Assembly (NCBI GenBank): GCA_035606335.1
Contig: DATNFP010000014.1
Span: forward strand, 1 to 26,232
Direction of reading: 5' to 3'
Source of the DNA: DATNFP01 sp035606335
GTDB lineage: Bacteria; Bacteroidota; Bacteroidia; Chitinophagales; Chitinophagaceae
DNA: 26,232 bases
The position numbers and the translations under genes are program-made. Below, one piece after another: positions 1 to 7,180 of the stretch. The notes beneath the pieces were generated by a model. The model saw only the letters and a list, made by a program, of their open reading frames with translations, had not been told where the DNA came from and made no database searches. Within the stretch, counting starts at the first letter, position 1, and every line of letters starts with the position of its first letter.

Positions 1-6
1 TTAAAT

Positions 7-41
7 AAGAAGGGACGCTTTTTAAAAAAGCGTCCCTTCTT
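7..41 (-). terminator. Hairpin terminator downstream of the porin gene
   Basis: A perfect inverted repeat: 17-base arms at 7-23 and 25-41 around a single central base, with GGGACGC/GCGTCCC at its core. It lies 18 bases past the porin stop codon. Read on the minus strand it is followed by only a short T-rich tail; the arms themselves end in T/A runs, so it may work in both directions and also end a gene beyond the left edge. Confidence 0.8.
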
Positions 42-59
42 CATATAATAAGTTGATGA

Positions 60-1376
60 TTAAAGTTCTACATGCACTCTTATAGAAAACACATTAACAG
101 GACCTCTGTCTTTATTATAGCCTGGATTTAAGATAAACTGATAATCCCCGCTCAGCCATATATCAAGTACCGTTGGCTTAAAACTATAATAAAATTCTGC
201 CGCACTTTCATGTCCATAATTCAGTTTACCATCACCTAACTGAAATCCCAATCCCCCATCAGCCAAATAATCCCTGTGATCCTTCGAAAGGCCATTTACT
301 ACAAAAGCAAGCCCAACGTTATCGTCTTTTCTTTTCCATCCATCGCCTGTAACTGATATACCTAAACTTGCTGAGCGGTCAGCCTCTGTGAAACACCATG
401 TTTCATTTTGGCCATCATTCCAACCCAGACGAGCGAATACACCAACCGATTTACTTACCTGTTGATCTGCACTTACTCCGAACCCGTATTTATCACGTCC
501 ATATTTTCTTGTATTAATAACACTAGGAGTATCTAACGATACACTTTCCTGTATAGCCTGCTGATAATTACCCATATCGCCATTATTATAGTATCCCAGC
601 AACCTTACATGCCCCTCTTTATTTTTAATTTTATAAGAACGGTCTACTTCTGCATTTAATGAATATTCCTGACCAAGATCTGTATTTAAATCATTACCAT
701 TAGCCACTATGGGTAATGTAGCGAGACAAGCCTTGTAAGTCATATCTTTTAATTGTAAAACAGTAACAAAACTATATGTATAACCACGCAAGTTAGCAGC
801 ATAATCCCATGCACCATTGTTCATAAGAGTCCAGTTAAGAAATTGGGTACGGGGAGAATTAGCATAAATATTGTTATCAAAAAAGTCTCCAAGTGAAACT
901 TTCCCTATATAAAACTGTAAATAATTATTCGGTATGGAACCTGCTAATTGATTTGCCATATCAGTAATACTTGACTCACTGTGAGACAAGGCTATCGTTT
1001 GCTTAAAATATCCCCTCGCCAAATATAATGTAGGAGAAGGATCGCCTACACGAAAGGCCTCCCCATTAGTAGATGCAGATAAACCAAAAGCTCCACTCAA
1101 GCCACTTCCTCCTGCAACCTCAGGGTTTATATAAACTTCCGCACCTTTCCAAAGGCGTATTCCTGCAAATAATGTGGCTGTGATAGTATTATCGCTTTCT
1201 TTACTTCCACTCAAACTGTTGGTGCCGCTATATGATGAGTGAAAAGCTGGCTTATTTTCATTTATATATGTAGATTGAAAATGAATGTTGAACCGTTGCT
1301 GCCTTATACTGTCCTCAGCAAATACAGAAGAAACAAAGCACAAAAGAAAAATAATATTCAATATAGCAATCCTCAT
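60..1376 (-). CDS. OprB-like carbohydrate porin, outer-membrane beta-barrel
   Basis: A 438-residue secreted protein that probably forms a sugar-selective channel in the outer membrane. Residues 1-20 are a signal peptide with a likely cut after VFA. The mature part alternates polar and hydrophobic residues like barrel strands. It carries OprB-family landmarks: a GDPSPTLYLARGYF segment, then YIGKVSLGDFFDNNIYA and PRTQFLNWTLMNNGAWDY, which match the family's conserved region around its FD-N-YA-prtqFlNw pattern. The protein ends in a strand (FSIRVHVEL), as barrels do. The gene stands alone, with its own -7 box upstream and a terminator downstream. No sugar operon is next to it, so its substrate cannot be read from context. 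The ATG start is supported by the signal peptide that begins there. Confidence 0.85.
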   Translation of the reverse strand: MRIAILNIIFLLCFVSSVFAEDSIRQQRFNIHFQSTYINENKPAFHSSYSGTNSLSGSKESDNTITATLFAGIRLWKGAEVYINPEVAGGSGLSGAFGLSASTNGEAFRVGDPSPTLYLARGYFKQTIALSHSESSITDMANQLAGSIPNNYLQFYIGKVSLGDFFDNNIYANSPRTQFLNWTLMNNGAWDYAANLRGYTYSFVTVLQLKDMTYKACLATLPIVANGNDLNTDLGQEYSLNAEVDRSYKIKNKEGHVRLLGYYNNGDMGNYQQAIQESVSLDTPSVINTRKYGRDKYGFGVSADQQVSKSVGVFARLGWNDGQNETWCFTEADRSASLGISVTGDGWKRKDDNVGLAFVVNGLSKDHRDYLADGGLGFQLGDGKLNYGHESAAEFYYSFKPTVLDIWLSGDYQFILNPGYNKDRGPVNVFSIRVHVEL

Positions 1377-1419
1377 TACGATTTGTTATTTATACCAACC
1401 TCTATTTATTTAGGGCGTG

Positions 1420-1427
1420 CAAAGGTA
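1420..1427 (-). promoter_or_regulatory. Bacteroidota -7 box for the porin gene
   Basis: TACCTTTG on the minus strand matches TAnnTTTG exactly and is followed by CA, as is common in this phylum. It lies 43 bases before the porin ATG. No clear -33 TTG is seen at the usual distance. Confidence 0.6.
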
Positions 1428-1482
1428 CAAGTGTTATTTATAATATGTGATAAAAAAGAGAAATTAAAAATTCCCAAAAATA

Positions 1483-1512
1483 GAAATGGCTGCGTTAATA
1501 CGCAGCCATTTC
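1483..1512 (-). terminator. recQ terminator
   Basis: A 13-bp perfect stem (1483-1495 with 1500-1512) around a 4-base loop. On the minus strand the stem is followed by TATTTTTGGG and then another T run. It begins 21 bases past the recQ stop, so it ends the recQ transcript before the porin promoter. Confidence 0.85.
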
Positions 1513-1532
1513 ATATCAAATAATATTATCTT

Positions 1533-3755
1533 TTAGTTACCATATTCACTTAAGAACTTGATACGCATCATCTGAAGTTGTTCCAGGCTCACATCACGTT
1601 CTTTAAACTCTTCAAAGGCGTTATCAAGATCATCATCGTGGCAACCGCGGAAATAGTCGAAAATATCTTCCTGTTCGTATTCATCCAATTCCTGTTCCAG
1701 GCAATAATCAAGGTTAAGTTTAGTGCCGCTCGCTACTATCGTTTCCATTTCAATCAGTAAACCTTGAAGACTTAAATCCTTATTTTTTGCAATGGTTTCG
1801 AGTGGTATTTTTTTATCTATATTTTGAATGATGAACACCTTCATACCGCTTTTGTTCACCACACTTTTCATCACAAAATCATCTGGTTTCACTATATCGT
1901 TCTCTTCAACATACTTTCCTATCAGGTCTACAAATTTTTTACCGTAGCGAATTGCTTTGCCCTTGCTTACACCTTGTATTTTTTCCAACTCTTCGAGTGT
2001 AGTAGGATAGCTTATAGACATATCCTCAAGAGAGTTTTCAAGGAAAATAACAAATGGGGGCAAGCCTTTATCCTTAGCAACCTGTCTACGCAGATCCTTT
2101 AGCATTTCGAACAACACAGGATCCAATGCCGCAGGGCCACTGCCAACACTTATTTCATCATCATCACCGTTTGCATCTTCATAACGATGATTTAAAGCCA
2201 CCATGATAGAATAAGGTTTCTTTAAGAATTTACGTCCCTTATCGGTGATTTTTAGCAAGCCATATTCCTCAATATCCTTACGGATCATTCCTTCCAGCAT
2301 CATCTGGCGTATCAGGGAGTTCCAGAAGTTTGCATCCATGCCCATCACTAGGCCACTACCAAATGATTTAAGCTTATCGTGACGGAATGTTTGTATTTGG
2401 GGATTGGTTTTACCAAGAATAATATTTACTACATAGTCTATACCAAAACGTTCGTCCAATTCTGCAATTGTATCCAATGTAATTTTTACACTGTCCTTTA
2501 CTTCCAGTTTTTCTTTCGGATTAAGACAGTTATCGCAATTGCCGCAATTTTCCTGTTTGTATTCTTCTCCAAAATAATGCAGCAACAGTTTACGACGACA
2601 TACCCCACTCTCAACATACGCAACGGTCTCAGTTATTAGCTGCGCACCCATTTCACGTTCGCTAAGAGGCTTATCCCTCATCAGATGCTCCAGCTTCTGT
2701 ACGTCTTTATATGAATAATAAAGAAGACATTTGCCCTCCAGTCCATCACGTCCGCCACGGCCGGTTTCCTGGTAGTAATTCTCAAGTGATTTCGGAATAT
2801 TGTAGTGGATCACAAAACGCACGTCGGGCTTATCTATGCCCATGCCGAATGCTATAGTTGCTACAATTACGTCTACTTCTTCCATCAGGAACATATCCTG
2901 ACGTTGTGTACGTAATGGCCCTTCCAACCCTGCATGATATGCTACGGCTGAAATTCCATTAGCCTGTAGTGTATTGGCAAGTTCTTCTGTGGTTTTACGG
3001 TTCAGTGTATATATGATACCGCTTTTACCCTTCATGGAGTGAATGAACTTCACCATGTGCTTCAGCACCTGTTCTTTGCTTCCTTTCGGCACTATCTCAT
3101 AATAAAGATTAGCGCGGTTAAAAGAATCAACGAATATTTCAGGGTTGCGCAAGGCGAGATTCTTTACTATATCGTCCTGCACCTTAGGAGTAGCAGTTGC
3201 TGTAAGTGCAATAATTGGTAGATTAGGATTTATCTGGTCTATCATATCTTTAAGCTTACGATATTCCGGACGGAAGTCATGCCCCCATTCTGAGATACAG
3301 TGAGCTTCGTCTACGGCTATGAACGATATGGTCATGTCCGCAAAGAATGCTATGTTTTCCTGCTTGGTTAATGTTTCAGGCGCTACATAAAGCATTTTAG
3401 TATTGCCGCTGAGCAGATCACTCTTTACCTTTTTTTGTTGTGCTTTACTTAATGTGGAATTAAGAAAATGCGCCACATGATCCTTACTGCTATAACCACG
3501 GATCAGATCCACCTGGTTTTTCATTAAAGCAATCAGTGGAGAAACTATAATGGCAACACCCTCGCTTAATAATGCAGGCAACTGATAGCACAAAGATTTA
3601 CCACCGCCTGTAGGCATTATAACAAATGTGTCTTTTCCTGAAAGAATACTTTTTATTATTTTCTCTTGTTCTCCTTTGAATGCCTCAAAACCAAAATGTT
3701 GTTGAAGTTCTTTTTTGAGATTGAATTTTGACTTGACGGCAGAAACAGCATCCAT
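1533..3755 (-). CDS. recQ: ATP-dependent DNA helicase RecQ
   Basis: A 3'-5' superfamily 2 DNA helicase of recombination and fork repair, 740 residues. The core shows Walker A PTGGGKS (48-54), the DEAH box at 149-152 in AVDEAHCISEWGHDFRP, motif III TATATP (185-190) and motif VI QETGRGGRDG (329-338). The RecQ zinc-binding site follows, with C386, C404, C407 and C410. A winged-helix RQC region comes next, then an HRDC domain at about 545-620. Residues from about 635 to the end add a helix-turn-helix-like, acidic tail that E. coli RecQ (about 610 residues) lacks; tails like this are familiar in RecQ of this phylum. It is monocistronic, with its own promoter and terminator. Confidence 0.97.
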   Translation of the reverse strand: MDAVSAVKSKFNLKKELQQHFGFEAFKGEQEKIIKSILSGKDTFVIMPTGGGKSLCYQLPALLSEGVAIIVSPLIALMKNQVDLIRGYSSKDHVAHFLNSTLSKAQQKKVKSDLLSGNTKMLYVAPETLTKQENIAFFADMTISFIAVDEAHCISEWGHDFRPEYRKLKDMIDQINPNLPIIALTATATPKVQDDIVKNLALRNPEIFVDSFNRANLYYEIVPKGSKEQVLKHMVKFIHSMKGKSGIIYTLNRKTTEELANTLQANGISAVAYHAGLEGPLRTQRQDMFLMEEVDVIVATIAFGMGIDKPDVRFVIHYNIPKSLENYYQETGRGGRDGLEGKCLLYYSYKDVQKLEHLMRDKPLSEREMGAQLITETVAYVESGVCRRKLLLHYFGEEYKQENCGNCDNCLNPKEKLEVKDSVKITLDTIAELDERFGIDYVVNIILGKTNPQIQTFRHDKLKSFGSGLVMGMDANFWNSLIRQMMLEGMIRKDIEEYGLLKITDKGRKFLKKPYSIMVALNHRYEDANGDDDEISVGSGPAALDPVLFEMLKDLRRQVAKDKGLPPFVIFLENSLEDMSISYPTTLEELEKIQGVSKGKAIRYGKKFVDLIGKYVEENDIVKPDDFVMKSVVNKSGMKVFIIQNIDKKIPLETIAKNKDLSLQGLLIEMETIVASGTKLNLDYCLEQELDEYEQEDIFDYFRGCHDDDLDNAFEEFKERDVSLEQLQMMRIKFLSEYGN

Positions 3756-3834
3756 ACACTAAAAAATTTAACTTGAGTGAAATCAATTCCCGCAGATATT
3801 ATAGATTATTTTATACATCCTTAGTAAAAGTCTG

Positions 3835-3867
3835 CGAATTTACGACAGTTAAGTTAATAATAGCAAA
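3835..3867 (-). promoter_or_regulatory. Putative recQ promoter
   Basis: On the minus strand TTTG (3867-3864) is followed after 21 bases by TAAATTCG (3842-3835), one mismatch from TAnnTTTG. The spacing fits the Bacteroidota -33/-7 pattern. It lies 79 bases upstream of the recQ ATG. Confidence 0.5.
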
Positions 3868-4176
3868 AGAAAGATGCAATAGCCATGTAGGCTCTTATTG
3901 AAAAAGTTTAAATTCAATATTTAAGTAGGTAATAATTAGAATTTAGTGAATCCCCAAATTACATATAGCAAATTTATTACAACTGAATTTGTCTTTCTCT
4001 ATTAAAATTTATTGAAAATGGTTTTATAAATAGATTTTAGCAATAAAACTTATGGGGAAAACAGCTTAAAAAGTCTATTATAGGAACATTTAGGGATGCA
4101 CTAATTATGGCACTCTTTTTTGGGACGCTGTATAAATCTTTTTAAAGAATAGTCCTTCCACTAAAACTTAATTTTT
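3868..4176. other. AT-rich intergenic stretch without a gene
   Basis: Together with the recQ leader this makes a gap of about 420 bases between two divergent genes. I see no reading frame of useful length, no RNA gene and no strong hairpin. It should contain the promoter of the lipoprotein gene at 4177. A TTTG at 4119-4122 could be a -33 element, but no convincing TAnnTTTG follows it. Confidence 0.5.
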
Positions 4177-5388
4177 ATGAAAAAAACATTAACCAAACTA
4201 AATATTCCACTTATTGCTGTGGTTATTTTTTTATTGGAACTAAGCCTGGTAAATACAGGTTGTAAAAAAGATACTGATCAGCCACAAGTTGACAAAAATA
4301 CGGTTAATAGTAGCATTATGAAAGCAAGCAAACCAATTGATTCCCTTGCTCCTCATAGCTATGAACAGGTAACTCTTGTTTCTGACGTCTCTGGTTTTGG
4401 GGCATCACGTACCGATCCTAATCTTTTGAACCCATGGGGTATTGCAATAGCTCCAAATGGAGCGTTCTGGATAGCCACCAATCATAGTGGCAGTGCTCTT
4501 ATTTACAATAAAAAAGGGAACCAGGTACATATGCCGGTTGATATTCCTTTGAATGGGGTGGCTCATGGTGCTTCTCCAACCGGTATCGTTTTCAATAACA
4601 CTGAAGGATTTATTATTCCATCTGTTCATGAAAGAAGCCGTTTCATCTTTGTTACGGAAGATGGTATTGTTACCGCATGGGCTTCCGGCGACTCAACCAT
4701 AAAGGTAGTTGACCGGTCGGCTTCTGGAACGGTATATAAAGGATTAGCATTAGTTAACGACGGTAGTGAAAGTCATCTATACGCCACAGATTTTCATAAT
4801 GCTAAAATTGATGTGTATGATGAAAAATTTCACCTGGTTACAGGTATAACATTTTCCGACCCTGGTATACCGACTGGTTTCGCTCCTTTTAACATACAAT
4901 ACATTGATGGTAAACTATATGTTACTTATGCTAAACAAAAACCGGATAAAATGGATGACTTGGCCGGACCTGGTAACGGGTATGTAGATGTTTACAAAAC
5001 GAATGGCACATTGATAAAAAGACTTGCATCAAAAGGTACATTAAATTCACCATGGGGCATAACTGAAGTTTCTTTTGGCTTCGGACAAGGAAGAGATATG
5101 CTTCTTATTGGCAATTTTGGTGATGGCCGTATAAATGTATTTGGGGAAGATGGCAGTTTTAAAGGGCAGTTAGCGCATAGTGGTACACCAATCAGCATTG
5201 ACGGACTATGGACCGTGAAAGAAGTTGATAGAGAAGGGAATTGGGCTGATGAAGATGGAAAAGTGAGGGTCTACTTTACTGCCGGCCCAGGCGAAGAGTC
5301 ACATGGCCTTTTTGGTTACATAATTATACAAGGTAAAGACAATGATCACGATAGGGATAAATTGTTATCCTTTTTCGATCATCATTAA
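4177..5388 (+). CDS. TIGR03118-type beta-propeller lipoprotein
   Basis: A 403-residue exported protein of unknown function that resembles the TIGR03118 family. The N-terminus has lysines, a hydrophobic stretch and then C29 in LVNTGC, a non-canonical lipobox since the -3 residue is Asn, so lipidation is likely but not certain. The body repeats short blade-like units (NPWGIAIAPNGAFWIATN near the start, SPWGITEVSFGFGQGRDMLL later), as in NHL-like propellers. The segment LLIGNFGDGRINVF is typical of the family. The C-terminus is rich in His and Asp (DNDHDRDKLLSFFDHH), which could bind metal or simply be a disordered tail. No PEP-CTERM or type IX sorting domain is seen. The gene stands alone with its own terminator; neighbours give no functional clue. 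Confidence 0.75.
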   Translation: MKKTLTKLNIPLIAVVIFLLELSLVNTGCKKDTDQPQVDKNTVNSSIMKASKPIDSLAPHSYEQVTLVSDVSGFGASRTDPNLLNPWGIAIAPNGAFWIATNHSGSALIYNKKGNQVHMPVDIPLNGVAHGASPTGIVFNNTEGFIIPSVHERSRFIFVTEDGIVTAWASGDSTIKVVDRSASGTVYKGLALVNDGSESHLYATDFHNAKIDVYDEKFHLVTGITFSDPGIPTGFAPFNIQYIDGKLYVTYAKQKPDKMDDLAGPGNGYVDVYKTNGTLIKRLASKGTLNSPWGITEVSFGFGQGRDMLLIGNFGDGRINVFGEDGSFKGQLAHSGTPISIDGLWTVKEVDREGNWADEDGKVRVYFTAGPGEESHGLFGYIIIQGKDNDHDRDKLLSFFDHH

Positions 5389-5405
5389 TAATCATCGTTA
5401 CTTTA

Positions 5406-5449
5406 AAAGACGGGTATCTCTACATTTGAGATACCCGTCTTTCATTTTT
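5406..5449 (+). terminator. Strong intrinsic terminator after the propeller lipoprotein gene
   Basis: A perfect 15-bp stem (5406-5420 with 5428-5442), 7-base loop, then CATTTTTA. It begins 17 bases past the stop codon. Confidence 0.92.
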
Positions 5450-5628
5450 AGCATGTATTATAAATGATACGTAATTGCTGTGCTTTTTTACGTTTAATTA
5501 AGGAAGTTTTAATTATTTTCGGTACGATTCTTATAAAATAATGAGGAGTGAAATTATTTCCACATTAAAAAAATAACTTATTCAGAATTGTATTGATTTA
5601 AACTATTGAGATAATCGCTCAATCGTTA

Positions 5629-5790
5629 TTAATCTTTCTTCTTACTCTTTTTTTCAGGGCTATATGCTTTTTCTGTATATCCTTCTTCTTTTTCCTTACG
5701 GCTATCTAAATTATCCCGCACCTCAGGTTTAGGCAGGTTTACATGGCCTTGTTTGCTTTGCTTGTTTCTTTCGTTCCTTGAACCTTTCAT
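5629..5790 (-). CDS. Small, highly charged 53-residue protein of unknown function
   Basis: An uninterrupted frame from ATG (5790) to TAA (5629). I do not recognise a named family. The product has 12 Lys, 4 Arg, 7 Glu and 3 Asp, so 26 of 53 residues are charged. It starts MKGSRNERNKQSKQGHVNLP, has a PKPEVRDNLDSRKEKEEG centre and ends in SPEKKSKKKD. There is no hydrophobic stretch, Cys or signal peptide, so it is probably a cytosolic, largely disordered, possibly nucleic-acid-binding protein. It lies 75 bases downstream of the deoxynucleoside kinase on the same strand and may be read from its transcript. Support for a real gene is the clean start and stop, the biased but not repetitive composition, and its fit in an otherwise empty gap. 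Confidence 0.6.
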   Translation of the reverse strand: MKGSRNERNKQSKQGHVNLPKPEVRDNLDSRKEKEEGYTEKAYSPEKKSKKKD

Positions 5791-5865
5791 ATTGATTGAA
5801 TTTCAAGGTAATGCAATAAAACAATGCCACTATTAAATACATTTTCTTAAAAAGATTTTTGTTTT

Positions 5866-6492
5866 TTAAGATAAATAGTGCGTCTTAAAGTCATAATCTT
5901 TATCTAAAAACTCAACGAGGCGATTGAAATCAGTGGGAACGTTTACGAAATCTATTATAGAACTGTCTACAATAAGGGTTTTATGCATTTCTTGTTTTAT
6001 GTATTGCTGATATATTTGCTGAACGCTCTCGAGATAAGTATCGGGAATATCCTGCTCATATGCACGCCCACGCTTTTTGATATTTTGTTTTAATACACTA
6101 ACCGGAGCATGTAAATAAATTAATAAATCAGGGGGTGGCAGATGCAGATCTGCAATATCAAATAGTTTTTGAAACAATTCGTATTCGTCATTTTTTAGAT
6201 TAATACGCGCAAAAAGCTTACTCTTTGTGAACATATAGTCTGAAATGATCTGCTGTTGAAAAAGATCCTGGTTGACGACCAATTGTTTTAACTGTTTATA
6301 CCTGTCAGCAAGAAAGGAAAGCTCCAAAGGAAAGGCATAGCGCTCGGGTTCCTGATAGAACTTAGGTAAAAAGTTATTATCTGCGAACTCTTCAAGTATC
6401 AGGCGAGCATTATAGTGCTTAGCTAAAAGATCAGCCAAAGAACTTTTGCCTGATCCAATATTACCTTCTATTGCTATGTAACGATATGCCAT
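5866..6492 (-). CDS. Deoxynucleoside kinase (dNK family)
   Basis: A cytosolic salvage kinase that phosphorylates deoxynucleosides (probably deoxyadenosine or deoxyguanosine) with ATP. At 208 residues it has the usual length for bacterial dNK proteins. The P-loop is EGNIGSGKSS (9-18, K16). The conserved EEFADNNFLPKFY segment (34-46) contains substrate-pocket residues. A SDY at 84-86 stands near where the family has its DRS-type signature, and the lid shows KKRGRAYEQDI (139-149). Substrate preference cannot be read safely from sequence. It follows folK on the same strand after 71 bases, but a perfect -7 box just 7 bases before its ATG suggests it also has its own transcript. Confidence 0.9.
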   Translation of the reverse strand: MAYRYIAIEGNIGSGKSSLADLLAKHYNARLILEEFADNNFLPKFYQEPERYAFPLELSFLADRYKQLKQLVVNQDLFQQQIISDYMFTKSKLFARINLKNDEYELFQKLFDIADLHLPPPDLLIYLHAPVSVLKQNIKKRGRAYEQDIPDTYLESVQQIYQQYIKQEMHKTLIVDSSIIDFVNVPTDFNRLVEFLDKDYDFKTHYLS

Positions 6493-6499
6493 AAGAGTG

Positions 6500-6507
6500 C
6501 AAAGATA
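6500..6507 (-). promoter_or_regulatory. -7 box for the deoxynucleoside kinase gene (near-leaderless)
   Basis: TATCTTTG followed by CA on the minus strand is an exact TAnnTTTG match. Only 7 bases separate it from the ATG at 6492, so the message would have almost no leader. No clear -33 TTG is seen. Confidence 0.6.
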
Positions 6508-6563
6508 ATTCCGTAATATAAAAGGTCTTAATAATGTGGATTTATTGCAGAATTATAAAATTT

Positions 6564-7049
6564 TTATCCCTTAAATATAGACACTGCTAAAGGATCATTA
6601 CAATCGGCAAGCAACTGCGTTATTGTCTTTCTTAAAACCGGATGCACCACCTGGGGTGCAATTTCTGCAAGCGGAACTATTGTAAAACGGCGTTTTTGCA
6701 AAAAGGGATGCGGAACGTTAAGTTCAGGCAGGTGAATTATCTCATCGTTATATAATAATATATCAATATCAAGGGTGCGAGGACCCCATTTTATATCTCT
6801 TTGTCTTCCGGATCTATCTTCTATCTGCTGAATAGCTTTTAAAAGCTGTAATGGAGAAAGTGCCGTATCTATATAAATAACCTGGTTTAAAAATGCAGCC
6901 TGTTGCTCTATCCCCCATGCAGCAGTTTCATAAACAGATGATTTGTTTATTAAAATTCCGCATGTTTCTTTTATTTCTTGTATTGCCCTTTGCAAGCATG
7001 ATGCACGGTCGCCTTCATTGCTGCCTAATAGTAAGTATACCTTATTCAT
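6564..7049 (-). CDS. folK: 2-amino-4-hydroxy-6-hydroxymethyldihydropteridine diphosphokinase
   Basis: Transfers diphosphate from ATP to 6-hydroxymethyl-7,8-dihydropterin in folate synthesis. The 161-residue product begins MNKVYLLLGSNEGDR, which is the normal HPPK N-terminus. The family signature WGPRTLDIDILLY is intact, with the metal-binding Asp pair, followed by PHPFLQKRRFTIVPLAEIAP. An in-frame codon further upstream (7076) would add nine residues, but it lies upstream of the -7 box at 7059-7066 and so should not be transcribed from that promoter. ATG 7049 also matches the family start. The gene is a free-standing HPPK, not fused to folB or folP. It heads a minus-strand group with the deoxynucleoside kinase and the small charged protein, and is divergent from sppA. 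Confidence 0.95.
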   Translation of the reverse strand: MNKVYLLLGSNEGDRASCLQRAIQEIKETCGILINKSSVYETAAWGIEQQAAFLNQVIYIDTALSPLQLLKAIQQIEDRSGRQRDIKWGPRTLDIDILLYNDEIIHLPELNVPHPFLQKRRFTIVPLAEIAPQVVHPVLRKTITQLLADCNDPLAVSIFKG

Positions 7050-7058
7050 TATTGCGGA

Positions 7059-7066
7059 CAAAGATA
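7059..7066 (-). promoter_or_regulatory. -7 box for folK (very short leader)
   Basis: TATCTTTG on the minus strand is an exact TAnnTTTG match, 9 bases upstream of the folK ATG at 7049. It fixes the start codon and implies a leader of only a few bases. The -33 element is not clear. Confidence 0.6.
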
Positions 7067-7137
7067 GTAGCTGCAAAATAACCCTAAAATAACCCTTGAT
7101 AGTAAGCCATATCTGGCAAATTATTACATTGCAGGTG

Positions 7138-7145
7138 TATATTTG
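7138..7145 (+). promoter_or_regulatory. -7 box for sppA
   Basis: TATATTTG is an exact TAnnTTTG match, 35 bases before the sppA ATG. The -33 region is weak. It lies about 70 bases from the divergent folK -7 box. Confidence 0.55.
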
Positions 7146-7180
7146 TCCTGGTTATTTACCACTAAACGTACTTTTTTCTC

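Noticed and set aside
5605..5623. ATTGAG/CTCAAT hairpin as terminator of the small charged gene
   Set aside because: Only six pairs with a seven-base loop and no T run; not convincing.
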